Positions 23,857 through 33,348 are shown, counted from the stretch's first letter. The stretch: DNA of 64,000 bases from Algihabitans sp965233705 (GCA_965233705.1 CBDDTF010000003.1:1178001-1242000); one strand, 5' to 3'. The notes: generated by a model not told the origin, from the letters alone. Numbers and translations are program-made.

Positions 23857-26754
23857 ATGCCGCCCGATGCCAACCCCCAGGCCGACCGACCGCCGCGCGA
23901 CCCCGTCGCCGTGCTGCGGGGCTTTCCCGGGCGGTTGCGCCTACGCGTGGCCGGGCTGAAGGGGGACGCGGCCTGTGCCGCGCGGCTGGCCGGTCGCCTG
24001 CCCGGCCAGGCCGGCATCCACACGGCCAGCCCGAATCCGACGACCGGCACCCTCTTGGTGACCTGCGACGCCGCGGCCGACCGGGCGGTGCTGCTCGAAG
24101 CGGTGGCGGCCGTCGCGGCGGACCGCACGCCGACCGCGGCTGCCGATGGCGCGGCCGCAACCGCCGAGACCACGTCGACCGGATCGCCGGCCGGCGACTG
24201 GCACCTGCGCCCGGCCGAGGCGGCGGTGGCCGCCTTCGAGAGCTCGGCCGACACCGGCCTGAGCGAGGATCGCGCCCGCCTGGTGTTCCGGCGCGTCGGC
24301 CCCAACGTGCTGGTCGAGAGCAAGGCACGCGGGCCGGCCGCGATCTTGAAGGATCAGCTCGTCAACCTGCCGACCGGCCTGCTGCTCGGCTCGGCCGTGG
24401 TCTCCGCGGCGACCGGCGGGTTGCTCGACGCCGGAGCGATCGCCGTGGTCAGCCTGGTCAACGCGGCGATCGGCTTCGCCACCGAGCGCGATGCCGAGCG
24501 GACCATCTCCAGCCTGGACCGGGTCGATGCGCCCGATGCCGCCGTGCTGCGCAGCGGCCGCCAGCGCCAGGTGCCGGTGCCCGAGATCGTGCCCGGCGAC
24601 CTGCTGCTGCTGGCGCCCGGCGCCCTGGTGGCCGCCGACGGCCGTCTCCTGCGTGCCCAGGGGCTCAGCCTCGACGAGTCGCTGCTGACCGGAGAGTCCC
24701 TGCCGGTCGCCAAGACGACGGCACCGCTGGCCCGGCGCGACCTGCCGCTCGGCGAGCGCAGCAACATGGTGTTCAAGGGCACCGCGGTGACCGGCGGCGC
24801 CGGCCGTGCCCTGGTCACCGCCACCGGCCCGGCGACCGAGATCGGCCGCATCCAGGCCCTGGCCGGCAGCGCCCGGCCGCCCGAGACGCCGATGCAGCAG
24901 CAGCTCGCGCGCATGGATCGGCAGCTCGTCTGGCTGTCGCTGGCGGCCTGCGCCGGCATGGTCGGCCTGGGGCTGCTGCGCGGCTACGGGGCGGGTCAGA
25001 TGGTCAAGGCCGCGATCTCCCTGGCGGTCGCCGCGATCCCCGAGGGCCTACCCACCGTGGCCACGGTAACCATGGCACTGGGCATCCGCGAGATGCGCCG
25101 GCACAAGGCGGTGGTGCGGCGCCTCGACGCGGTGGAGACCCTGGGCGCGGTCGGCGCCGTCTGCTTCGACAAGACCGGCACGCTCACCGAGAACCGCATG
25201 GTGGTGCGCGAGGTCGACTGCCCCGAGGCCGCCCTGCCCCGCCTGCTGGAGGTCTGCGCCCTCAACAGCGAGGTGGAGATCGACGCCGCCGGGCGTGCCC
25301 GCGGCTCCTCCACCGAGAAGGCCCTGATCGAGCTGGTGCGCGGTCACGGCCTCGACGTCGAGCGGCTGCGCAGCGACGCCCCGCTGCTGGAGACGCGCCA
25401 CCGCAGCGAGGGTCAGCGCTGGATGGCGACCCGCCACCGGGGCCCGGGGGGCGAGCCGTTCCTCACCGTCAAAGGCAGCCCCGACGAGGTGCTGGAGCTG
25501 TGCCGGCTGGACGCCGACGGCCGGGAGCTGGACACCGCGGCCCGCCAGCGCCTGGCCGACGCCAACGAGCGGCTGGGCGCACGCGGCCTGCGCGTGCTCG
25601 CCTGCGCGCGCGGCGACGATGCCATGGCGCGGCTGCAGTGGCTCGGCCTGGTCGGGCTGGCCGACCCGGTGCGCCCGGAGATGGCCGAGCTGATGGCGCG
25701 CTTCCACGCCGCCGGCATCCGCACCATCATGATCACCGGCGACCAGACCGCCACCGCCTATGCCATCGCCAGGGAACTGAACCTCAGCCAGGGCGGGCCG
25801 GTCGAGATCCTCGAGGGCACCGAGCTGGAGCGGCTGCCGCCGGAGATGCTGCGGGCGCTGGCCGAGCGCACCCAGGTCTTCGCCCGAGTCAGCCCCGCCA
25901 ACAAGCTGCAGATCGTCCAGGCGCTGCAGGCCGGCGGCCAGGTGGTGGCCATGACCGGCGACGGCATCAACGACAGCCCGGCCCTGCGCGCCGCCGACAT
26001 CGGGCTGGCCATGGGCAGCGGCACCCCCGCCGCCCACGAAGTCGCCGACCTGGTGCTGCAGGACGACCGCCTGGCCACCATGCACGTGGCGCTCGGCGAG
26101 GGACGCACCATCTACACCAACATCCGCCGCGCCATCCGCTTCCTGCTGTCGACCAACCTCTCCGAGATCCTGGCGATGATCGGGGCCACGGCGCTGCGCC
26201 TGGGCCAGCCGCTGACCCCGATGCAGCTACTGTGGATCAACCTGGTCTCGGACGTCTTTCCCGGCCTCGGCCTCGCGTTGGAGCCGCAGGACCCGCGCAG
26301 CCTGACCGCGCCGCCGCGCGACCCCAAGGCGCCGCTGCTGTCCGGCCGCGACTTCCGCGAGGTCGGCACGGAGGGGCTGGTGATGGCCGGCACCGCCCTG
26401 GCGGCCAACCTGCTGACCCAGGGCCGCGCCGGCCCGGGCGCGCGCAGCAGCGGCACCACCTTCGTGGCGCTGACCGCCGGGCAGTTGCTGCACGCCCTCT
26501 CCTGCCGCTCGGAAGAGCACAACATCTGGGGCGGCGAGCGGCTGCCGGCCAATCCGGCGCTGAGCCGCACCATGCTGGCCCTGGGCCTGCTGACCGGCGG
26601 GGCGCTGCTGCTGCCCTGGTCGCGCCGGCTGCTGGGGGTCGCCGGCATGACCCCGGGCGACTGGCTGCTGGCCGGCGCCGCCGGCGGCGCGTCCTACCTG
26701 ACCAACGAGGCGATCAAGGCGCAGCGCCACACGCGCCGTAAGGGGGAGAGCTGA
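23857..26754 (+). CDS. P2-type cation ATPase with N-terminal CxxC-less HMA_2-like domain
   Basis: The 965-residue ATPase carries all catalytic signatures: LTGES, CFDKTGTLTEN (phosphorylated D438), and MTGDGINDSPAL. Helix 4 has IPEGLP (E396) rather than a CPC-type metal motif, and helices 5-6 keep N767, E770, N795 and D799, matching the Ca2+ ligands of SERCA (E309, N768, E771, N796, D800). It is thus a P2-type pump, probably for Ca2+ or Mn2+. Residues about 10-85 form an added domain opening VLRGFPGRLRLRV, homologous to the small proteins at 33438 and 35700 and lacking the CxxC of normal HMA domains. The ATG at 23857 is preceded by an Fnr-like box. A MetK homologue follows after 6 bases. Confidence 0.92.
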   Translation: MPPDANPQADRPPRDPVAVLRGFPGRLRLRVAGLKGDAACAARLAGRLPGQAGIHTASPNPTTGTLLVTCDAAADRAVLLEAVAAVAADRTPTAAADGAAATAETTSTGSPAGDWHLRPAEAAVAAFESSADTGLSEDRARLVFRRVGPNVLVESKARGPAAILKDQLVNLPTGLLLGSAVVSAATGGLLDAGAIAVVSLVNAAIGFATERDAERTISSLDRVDAPDAAVLRSGRQRQVPVPEIVPGDLLLLAPGALVAADGRLLRAQGLSLDESLLTGESLPVAKTTAPLARRDLPLGERSNMVFKGTAVTGGAGRALVTATGPATEIGRIQALAGSARPPETPMQQQLARMDRQLVWLSLAACAGMVGLGLLRGYGAGQMVKAAISLAVAAIPEGLPTVATVTMALGIREMRRHKAVVRRLDAVETLGAVGAVCFDKTGTLTENRMVVREVDCPEAALPRLLEVCALNSEVEIDAAGRARGSSTEKALIELVRGHGLDVERLRSDAPLLETRHRSEGQRWMATRHRGPGGEPFLTVKGSPDEVLELCRLDADGRELDTAARQRLADANERLGARGLRVLACARGDDAMARLQWLGLVGLADPVRPEMAELMARFHAAGIRTIMITGDQTATAYAIARELNLSQGGPVEILEGTELERLPPEMLRALAERTQVFARVSPANKLQIVQALQAGGQVVAMTGDGINDSPALRAADIGLAMGSGTPAAHEVADLVLQDDRLATMHVALGEGRTIYTNIRRAIRFLLSTNLSEILAMIGATALRLGQPLTPMQLLWINLVSDVFPGLGLALEPQDPRSLTAPPRDPKAPLLSGRDFREVGTEGLVMAGTALAANLLTQGRAGPGARSSGTTFVALTAGQLLHALSCRSEEHNIWGGERLPANPALSRTMLALGLLTGGALLLPWSRRLLGVAGMTPGDWLLAGAAGGASYLTNEAIKAQRHTRRKGES

Positions 26755-26760
26755 CCCGCC

Positions 26761-27945
26761 ATGGCCGACGACTTCATCTTCACCTCCGGCTCCCTGACCG
26801 TGGGCCACCCCGACAAGCTCTGCGACAAGATTTCCGACGCCCTGGTCGACCGCTTCCTGGCCGACGACCCCCTGGCCTCAGTCAATGCCGAATGCGCGGT
26901 GGCGACCGGCATCCTGTTCCTCGCCCTGCGCTTCGCCAGCACGGCCGAGGTCGATGCCGCCACCGTGGCGCGCGAGGCGCTGCGCGCCGCCGGCTACACC
27001 CGCGGCGGCTTCCAGGCCAAGAGCTGCTCGATCATGACCTCCCTGTCGGAGGTCGAGCCGGCGCCCCGGATCGACGCCTGCAACCTCGACCCGGCCGACT
27101 ACGACTGCCTACCGGCGCAGCACCAGGTCACGCTGTTCGGCTTCGCCTGCGACCAGTCGCCCAGCTTCCTGCCGCTGCCGATCCACCTGGCCCACAGCAT
27201 CGCGCGGCGGCTCGACGGCCTGCGCGCCGAGGGCACCCTGCCCGGCCTGATGCCGGACGGCCAGAGCCAGGTTTCCGTCGCCTATCGCGAGCGGCGCCCG
27301 GCGGAAGTCTCGGCCGTCACCCTGGTCACCAGCGTCTGGCCGGAGGGCTACGGCGATCTGGCGTCGCTGCAGCGCGAGCTGGAAGAGCGGGTGGTGCGCC
27401 CGGTGCTCGCCGAGGAGGCCCGGGGGCTCGACCGGGCGACGCGGGTGCTGGTCAATCCGCACGGCCGCCTGGAGCAGGGCGGGCCGGAGATGCATGCCGG
27501 CCTGACCGGGCGCAAGACGGCGATCGACACCTACGGCGAATACGCCCGCCATTCCGGCGCCGCCCTCTCGGGCAAGGATCCGGGGCGGATCGACCGCGCC
27601 GGCGCCTATGCCGCCCGCCAGGCGGCGCGCTGCGTCGTGGCGGCGGGCCTGGCCCGCGCGTGCGAGGTGCAGGTGAGCTACGGCATCGGCCAGGCGCGGC
27701 CGCTGGGTGTGTCGGTCGAGACCTTCGGCACCGGCACCCTGTCGGATGAGGTGCTGGAGCGCCGCCTGGTCGAGGTCTTCGACTTCCGGCCGGCCGCCGT
27801 GCTCGCCCGTCTGGGGCTGCGCCACCTGCCGCGCCAGGCCGGCCGACCGGTCTACGAGGCGCTCGCGACCTACGGCCAGATGGGCCGCGCCGACCTGAAC
27901 GTGCCGTGGGAGGACGACAGCTTGGCTGCCGCCTTGCGCGGCTGA
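26761..27945 (+). CDS. Divergent methionine adenosyltransferase homologue (MetK-like)
   Basis: The 394-residue protein is a full-length MetK homologue with GHPDKLCDKISDA, GLTGRKTAIDTYG, SGKDPGRIDRAGAYAARQ and YGIGQARPLGVSVETFGTG. Two normally invariant elements are altered: the GAGDQG hexapeptide is PAQHQV, with His121 at the position of catalytic Asp118 of E. coli MetK, and the GGE of the potassium site is ALR (Arg57). It may be a specialised or low-activity enzyme rather than the housekeeping SAM synthetase, which should be elsewhere in the genome. It lies 6 bases after the ATPase and is probably co-transcribed under the Fnr-like box. Confidence 0.88.
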   Translation: MADDFIFTSGSLTVGHPDKLCDKISDALVDRFLADDPLASVNAECAVATGILFLALRFASTAEVDAATVAREALRAAGYTRGGFQAKSCSIMTSLSEVEPAPRIDACNLDPADYDCLPAQHQVTLFGFACDQSPSFLPLPIHLAHSIARRLDGLRAEGTLPGLMPDGQSQVSVAYRERRPAEVSAVTLVTSVWPEGYGDLASLQRELEERVVRPVLAEEARGLDRATRVLVNPHGRLEQGGPEMHAGLTGRKTAIDTYGEYARHSGAALSGKDPGRIDRAGAYAARQAARCVVAAGLARACEVQVSYGIGQARPLGVSVETFGTGTLSDEVLERRLVEVFDFRPAAVLARLGLRHLPRQAGRPVYEALATYGQMGRADLNVPWEDDSLAAALRG

Positions 27946-28102
27946 GTGGCCGCCTGCGTCGCCCCTGCCTCGCCGCCGGCGCAGCAGCCGCGCCGGGGCG
28001 CCCATCGATCTTTCACTACTATAGTTGGGCATCCGATTTGAGCCATGCGGCAGATCAATTGTTCCCGACCGCAGGACTGAAATCCGCCGCCCGCCGGACG
28101 AT

Positions 28103-28116
28103 TTGATCCGGGTCAT
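28103..28116. promoter_or_regulatory. Fnr/FixK-like box upstream of ttrBCA
   Basis: TTGAT-CCGG-GTCAT matches 8 of 10 positions of TTGAT-N4-ATCAA. A class II start 41.5 bases from its centre would be near 28151, giving a leader of about 47 bases to the ttrB ATG, and TTACCT near 28139 could serve as -10. The position fits anaerobic activation of a respiratory reductase. The rest of 27946-28197 contains no gene. Confidence 0.65.
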
Positions 28117-28197
28117 CTCGGCCGCCGCGCCGACCGGCTTACCTCCCGCCCGCTGTCACGAACCGGGCACTCAAGCCCGTCGATTCGCGGAGGGATC

Positions 28198-28980
28198 ATG
28201 GATATCGCTCGCCGCCTCTTTCTCGGCCAGGCCGCCCGGCTCACCGCCGGCGCGGCCTTCGTGCCGCTGGCGAGTCTGCCGGCCGAGGCCGGCATCAACG
28301 ACCAGCCACCCCGGCGCCAGGGCGACGTCGGGAAACGCTATGCCATGCTGATCGACCTGCGCCGCTGCATTGGCTGCCAGGCCTGCACGGTGTCCTGCCA
28401 CATCGAGAACCAGGCGCCGCTCGGCAAGTTCCGCACCATCGTCTCGCAGTACGCGGTCGAGATGCAGGACAGCGGCGAGCTCGCCAGCTTCATGCTGCCG
28501 CGCCTGTGCAACCACTGCGACAACCCGCCCTGCGTGCCGGTCTGCCCGGTGCAGGCGACCTACCAGCGCCAGGACGGCATCGTGGTGGTCGACAGCGACC
28601 GCTGCGTGGGCTGTGCCTACTGCGTGCAGGCCTGCCCCTACGACGCGCGCTTCATCAACGACCGCACCCAGACCGCCGACAAGTGCACCTTCTGCGTCCA
28701 CCGGCTGGAGGCGGGGCTGCTGCCGGCCTGCGTGGAGTCCTGCGTCGGTGGCGCGCGGATCATCGGCGACCTGCGCGACCCGGACAGCCAGATCTCGCGG
28801 CTGGTCGCCGCGCACCGCGACGAGCTGATGGTGCTGCAGCCCGAAAAGGGCACCTCGCCGCATGTCTTCTATCTGGGCATGGACGAGCGTTTCACCGACC
28901 GGCCGGACGCCGTGCCGGGCCTGTGGGACGTGCGCGACGAGAGCGGAGAGGAGCTGGGCTATGAATTCGCTGAGCATTGA
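28198..28980 (+). CDS. ttrB: Tetrathionate reductase-type iron-sulfur subunit TtrB
   Basis: The 260-residue electron-transfer subunit has a Tat signal (DIARRLFLGQAARL) and four cysteine clusters for 4Fe-4S centres: CIGCQACTVSC, CNHCDNPPCVPVC, CVGCAYCVQAC and CTFCVHR...CVESC. The final cluster set and length match TtrB/DMSO-reductase-type ferredoxin subunits. The ATG at 28198 follows GGAGGG. Gene order B-C-A is that of Salmonella ttrBCA. It should pass electrons from the membrane subunit TtrC to TtrA outside the cytoplasm. Its end overlaps ttrC by 20 bases. Confidence 0.88.
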   Translation: MDIARRLFLGQAARLTAGAAFVPLASLPAEAGINDQPPRRQGDVGKRYAMLIDLRRCIGCQACTVSCHIENQAPLGKFRTIVSQYAVEMQDSGELASFMLPRLCNHCDNPPCVPVCPVQATYQRQDGIVVVDSDRCVGCAYCVQACPYDARFINDRTQTADKCTFCVHRLEAGLLPACVESCVGGARIIGDLRDPDSQISRLVAAHRDELMVLQPEKGTSPHVFYLGMDERFTDRPDAVPGLWDVRDESGEELGYEFAEH

Positions 28981-30178
28981 GGTCCTGGCGCCGCGCTACG
29001 AGATCGCCTGGTATCCCTGGGCGGTGCAGTACTTCTTCATGATCGCGCTGTCCTACGGCGCGCTGCTGCTGGCGCTGCCGGGCGTGCTGCTGGGCCGGCG
29101 CGATTGGCAGGCCACGGCGCGCCTGGCGCTGCTGGCCTGCGTCACCACCGCGGTGGTGGCGCCGGTGGCGCTGCTGGCGGACCTCCACCAGCCGCTGCGC
29201 TTCTGGCACTTCTACGCCTTCTTCACCCCCTGGTCGTGGATGTCTCTGGGCAGCCTGTTCCTGCCGCTCTACGTGGTCAGCGTGCTGGGGCTGGCCTGGC
29301 TGGTCTGGCGCACGCCGCTGCGCGCCACCGCCGCGCGCCCGGGGCTGGGCGGCCGGATCGCCCGCCTGGTCACGCTGGGCGACTGGCAGAGCCCGCGCCT
29401 TCTGGTGCGGCTGGTCGCCCTCGCCGCGCTCGCCGCGGCCCTGGCGATCATGGTCTACACCGGCTCGGAGGTCGCGATCCTCAAGGGTCGGCCGCTGTGG
29501 CACACGGCCTGGCTGCCGGTCTTCTTCGTCAGCACGGCGCTGTTCGGCGCCGCCGGGCTGGTGCTGCTGCTCAACCGCTTCGCCGGCCGGCGCGCGCCGC
29601 AGGTGGATCGGCAGATGCTGCTGGCGCTGCTGGCCGCGGTGCTGGCCACCGGCCTGGTCGCCGCCGGCTGGCTGGCCGAGGGGCTGATCAACCGCGGCAG
29701 CTCGGTCGCCGCCGCCCTGGACTCGGTGCGCTACAGCCCGGACTGGCGCGGCACGGCGCTCTGGGGGCTGCTCGCCGGGCTGGCGCTGCTGTTCGGCACG
29801 GCGCTGCTGCTGCTTCGCCCGGGTCTGCGCGGCGGCGGGGCCTGGCTGCTCGGCCTGCTCGGGCTGCACACGGCCTGGATGGCGCGCTGGGTGGTGCTGA
29901 TGGACGTGCAGACCGTGGCTCGGCACAGCGCCGGCTACCACCACTACGGCATCGCCGCCGGCTCCCAGGGCTGGCTGGGCATCATCGGCACCTTCGGCCT
30001 GTGGCTGGCGCTGCTGCTGGTGATCGACCTGCTGGTGCCCTGGCGCGCCGCGCTCGACGCCGCGTGCAGCCCCGAGAGCTCCTCCGAGACCGCCCCCGAG
30101 ACCGCCCCCGAGACCGCGGCCGACCACCCCAAGACGCAGGCGGCCGAGACGCCGCAAGGACTGGCACACCATGGATAA
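28961..30178 (+). CDS. ttrC: NrfD-family quinol-oxidising membrane subunit TtrC
   Basis: The 405-residue protein has about nine hydrophobic helices and opens with APRYEIAWYPWAVQYFFMIALSYG, typical of NrfD/TtrC anchors that oxidise menaquinol or ubiquinol. At 405 residues it is longer than Salmonella TtrC (about 340); the extra C-terminal tail includes a short repeat (ETAPETAPETAA) that looks disordered. It overlaps ttrB upstream by 20 bases and ttrA downstream by 8 bases, so all three are one translational unit. Confidence 0.87.
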   Translation: MNSLSIEVLAPRYEIAWYPWAVQYFFMIALSYGALLLALPGVLLGRRDWQATARLALLACVTTAVVAPVALLADLHQPLRFWHFYAFFTPWSWMSLGSLFLPLYVVSVLGLAWLVWRTPLRATAARPGLGGRIARLVTLGDWQSPRLLVRLVALAALAAALAIMVYTGSEVAILKGRPLWHTAWLPVFFVSTALFGAAGLVLLLNRFAGRRAPQVDRQMLLALLAAVLATGLVAAGWLAEGLINRGSSVAAALDSVRYSPDWRGTALWGLLAGLALLFGTALLLLRPGLRGGGAWLLGLLGLHTAWMARWVVLMDVQTVARHSAGYHHYGIAAGSQGWLGIIGTFGLWLALLLVIDLLVPWRAALDAACSPESSSETAPETAPETAADHPKTQAAETPQGLAHHG

Positions 30179-33100
30179 GACACGTCGCAGACTGCTTCAG
30201 GGCAGCGTCGCCGCCGGTGGCGCCGCCGCCTTCGCCGCCGGCTACAGCGGCCCGCTGGCCAAGATGGCCAAGGGCCTCTCGGGCAGCGCCGGCGCGGCGC
30301 CGGCGCACCCGGTCCACGGCGACGCCCCGGCGCCGGAGTACCGCGTCGACCTGGCCAGCGGCACGCTGACCCCCAACCCGGACCAGCGCCTGGCCTTCAC
30401 GGTCTGCTACGGCTGCACGACCAAGTGCGGCGTGCGGCTGCGCATCGACACCAAGACCGACACGGTGATCCGCGCCCTGGGCAACCCCTATCATCCGCTG
30501 TCCGCCGACCGGCACCTGGACCCGGAGACGCCCGTGCGCGAGGCGCTGCTGAGCGTCAGCGCGCTGGGCGACCGCGGCCAGGAGAATCGCTCCACGGCCT
30601 GCGCGCGCGGCAACGCCATGATCGCGCAGATCGACAGTCCGCAGCGGGTCACCCACTGCCTCAAGCGGGTCGGACCGCGCGGCGCCGGGCAGTGGGCCCG
30701 GGTGCCCTTCGAGCAGGTGATCGAGGAGGTCTGCGAGGGCGGCGACCTGTTCGGCGAAGGTCCGGTCGAGGGGCTGCGGGCGCTGAACGACCCGGACACC
30801 CCGCTCGATCCCGACAACCCCGAGTACGGCCCCAAGACCAACCAGCTCCTGGTCATGGAGGCGACCGACTACGGCCGCTCCGCCGTGCTCAAGCGCTTCG
30901 CCTTCAACGCCTTCGGCACGCGCAACTACGGCCACCACGGCTCCTACTGCGGCCTCGCCTTCCGCATGGGCTCGGGCGCGGTGATGAACGACCTGGCCAA
31001 GAACGCGCACATGAAGCCCGACTATGCCAACGCCCGCTTCGCGCTGCTGGTCGGCAGCGCCCCCAGCCAGGCCGGCAACCCCTTCAAGCGCCAGGGCCGG
31101 CTGCTGGCGGAGGCACGCAGCCGCGGCGATCTGGACTACGTGGTGGTCGATCCCGCGCTCAACGCGGCGGTCACCGGCTCGGCCGGCCCGCGCAACCGCT
31201 GGGTGCCGATCCGGCCCGGCACCGACAGCGCCTTCGGCATGGCGCTGATCCGCTGGCTGCTGGAGCACGACGCCATCGCCACCGAGATGCTGGCCCTGCC
31301 CAGCGCCGCCGCCGCCGAGGCGGTCGGCGAGGCCGCGCACACCAACGCCACCCATCTGGTGATCGCCAGCCCGGAGCACCCCCGCGCCGGCGAGATCCTG
31401 CGCCTGTCCGACCTGTCGCCGGCCGACGCGAAGCGGGCGGCTGCCGGCACGGTGGGCGGCACGGCGGACGACGACGCCGAGGCCGACGCACCGGTGGTCG
31501 CGGCGCCGGACGGACGTCTGGTCTCGGCCGCGCAGGCGCCGCGCGGGCAGCTCTACGTCGCCCGCGAGGCGACCCTGGCCGACGGCAGCCGCGTCGCCCT
31601 GCGCTCGGCCCTCTGGCTGCTGCGCGAGGCCGCCCTGGAGCACGAGCTGGCCGACTACGCCGCGCACTGCGGCGTGCCGGTGCGGACCATCGAGGCGCTG
31701 GGCGAGAAGTTCCGCCAGCACGGCCGGCGCGCGGTGGTCGACTGCCACGGCGGCATGATGTCGGGCGCCGGCTTCCACGCCGCCTTCGCGCTGCAGGTCA
31801 TCAACCTGTTGGTCGGCAGCGTCAACATGAAGGGCGGCTACGCCCACGGCGGCGGCAAGTTCAACGGCACCACCAAGGGGCCGCGCTACGACCTGGCCGA
31901 CTTCCCGGGCCGGCGCAAGCCGCAGGGCGTCTTCCTGTCGCGCTCGCGCTTTCCCTACGAGAAGACCTCCGAGTACCGCCGCAAGGTGGCGGCCGGCGAG
32001 AGCCCCTACCCGGCCCGCGCGCCCTGGCGGCGCCTGGCGCCGCCGGTGCTCAGCGACCACCTCGCCTCGGCGCTGGAGGGCTATCCCTACCCGATCAAGG
32101 CGCTGATCGGCTGCATGGCCAACCCGCTCTACGGTCAGGCCGGCCTGGAACGGCTGATCGGCGAGCGGCTGCGCGATCCCAAGCGGCTCGGCCTGTTCGT
32201 CGCCGTCGACGGCTTCATCAACGAGACCAACCGCTACGCCGACTACATCGTCCCCGACTCGGTGATGTACGAGGTCTGGGGCTTCTCCAGCGCCTGGAGC
32301 GGCAACCTGACCAAGATGATCACCGCCTGCTGGCCGGTGGTGGAGCCGCGCCAGCAGCGCACGGCCGAGGGCGAGCCGGTCTCGATGGAGAGCTTCTTCA
32401 TCGCCACGGCCAAGCGGCTGGGGCTGCCGGGCTTCGGGGCGCAGGCCATTCCTGACCGCCAGGGGCGGCTGCTGCCGTTCGATCGGGCCGAGGACTTCTA
32501 TCTGCGCGCCGCGGCCAACATCGCCTTCCTGCAGACGCCGCTGCCGCCGGCCAGCGAGGACGACGTCGCGCTCAGCGGCCTCGCCCCGCTGCTGCCGCGG
32601 ATCGAGGCGACCCTGCCGGCCGAGGAGCGAGGGCCGGTCGCCTTCCTCTACTCGCGCGGCGGCCGCTTTCAGGAGATCGCCGAGGCCTACGAGGGGGAGA
32701 AGCTGGGCAACCGCTGGCGCCGCACCTTCTGCGTCTACAACGAGGAGGTGGGCACCACGATCGACAGCCAGACCGGCCAGCGCCTGCGCGGCGTGCCGGA
32801 GTTCCGCCTGCCGGCCCTGTCCGACGGCACGCCGCTACGCGCCGCCTTCGGCGAGGCGGACTGGCCGCTGCTGGCCTTCTCCTTCAAGTCCAACCTGATG
32901 AACTCCTACGCCATCGGGCTGGAGCGGCTGCGCATGATCAAGCCCTACAACCCGGTACTGGTGAACCGGCGCGACGCGGAGGCCGCGGGGATCGCCCACG
33001 GCGACCTGGTCGAGATCGAGAGCCCCGGCGGCGCGGTGACCGCCCTGGCGCTGGTCTCCGACGCCGTGATGCCCGGCGCCGTGGGGATCGAGCACGGCTA

Positions 33101-33305
33101 CGGCCACCGCGAGCTGGGCGCCGGCGACCACGTGATCGACGGCGAAGCCCGGCCCGGCAACCCCTGGATCGCCGCCGGGGTCAACCTCAACGACCTGGGG
33201 TTCGCCGATCCCACCCGCGCGGTGCCGGCGACCTGGCTGGAGCCGGTCAGCGGGGCCGCCGTCCGGCAGGGCCTGCCGGTGCGCCTGCGCCCCCACGCCG
33301 CCTGA
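30171..33305 (+). CDS. ttrA: Molybdopterin oxidoreductase, tetrathionate reductase catalytic subunit TtrA
   Basis: The 1044-residue catalytic subunit has a Tat signal (DKTRRRLLQGSVAAGG), a 4Fe-4S motif CYGCTTKCGV near residue 80, a molybdenum-ligand Cys region GSYCGLAFRMG, and bis-MGD domain blocks such as DCHGGMMSGAG and DYIVPDSVMYEVWGFS. The length is close to Salmonella TtrA (about 1020). Together with adjacent B and C subunits this supports tetrathionate reduction to thiosulfate as an anaerobic respiration. Related Ttr-like enzymes may use other sulfur or selenium oxyanions, so the substrate is probable rather than proven. No ttrS/ttrR sensor pair is in the window; the Fnr-like box upstream may replace it. 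Confidence 0.87.
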   Translation: MDKTRRRLLQGSVAAGGAAAFAAGYSGPLAKMAKGLSGSAGAAPAHPVHGDAPAPEYRVDLASGTLTPNPDQRLAFTVCYGCTTKCGVRLRIDTKTDTVIRALGNPYHPLSADRHLDPETPVREALLSVSALGDRGQENRSTACARGNAMIAQIDSPQRVTHCLKRVGPRGAGQWARVPFEQVIEEVCEGGDLFGEGPVEGLRALNDPDTPLDPDNPEYGPKTNQLLVMEATDYGRSAVLKRFAFNAFGTRNYGHHGSYCGLAFRMGSGAVMNDLAKNAHMKPDYANARFALLVGSAPSQAGNPFKRQGRLLAEARSRGDLDYVVVDPALNAAVTGSAGPRNRWVPIRPGTDSAFGMALIRWLLEHDAIATEMLALPSAAAAEAVGEAAHTNATHLVIASPEHPRAGEILRLSDLSPADAKRAAAGTVGGTADDDAEADAPVVAAPDGRLVSAAQAPRGQLYVAREATLADGSRVALRSALWLLREAALEHELADYAAHCGVPVRTIEALGEKFRQHGRRAVVDCHGGMMSGAGFHAAFALQVINLLVGSVNMKGGYAHGGGKFNGTTKGPRYDLADFPGRRKPQGVFLSRSRFPYEKTSEYRRKVAAGESPYPARAPWRRLAPPVLSDHLASALEGYPYPIKALIGCMANPLYGQAGLERLIGERLRDPKRLGLFVAVDGFINETNRYADYIVPDSVMYEVWGFSSAWSGNLTKMITACWPVVEPRQQRTAEGEPVSMESFFIATAKRLGLPGFGAQAIPDRQGRLLPFDRAEDFYLRAAANIAFLQTPLPPASEDDVALSGLAPLLPRIEATLPAEERGPVAFLYSRGGRFQEIAEAYEGEKLGNRWRRTFCVYNEEVGTTIDSQTGQRLRGVPEFRLPALSDGTPLRAAFGEADWPLLAFSFKSNLMNSYAIGLERLRMIKPYNPVLVNRRDAEAAGIAHGDLVEIESPGGAVTALALVSDAVMPGAVGIEHGYGHRELGAGDHVIDGEARPGNPWIAAGVNLNDLGFADPTRAVPATWLEPVSGAAVRQGLPVRLRPHAA

Positions 33306-33323
33306 CCCGCGGCAACGCCGGAG

Positions 33324-33348
33324 GGGACCGGGTCCAGAACCCGGTCCC
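33324..33348. terminator. Hairpin between ttrA and the HMA_2-like gene
   Basis: GGGACCGGGT and ACCCGGTCCC form a perfect 10-base-pair stem with a 5-base loop, 19 bases after the ttrA stop. There is no T-run, but its position between two convergent units (ttrA plus strand, the 33438 gene minus strand) suits a bidirectional terminator or mRNA-end stabiliser. Confidence 0.65.

Noticed and set aside
23857..26754. Calling the locus a ferrosome (fez) cluster
   Set aside because: Fez clusters use a P1B-6-type ATPase. This pump has the IPEGLP motif and SERCA-like ligands, so only a structural analogy is kept.
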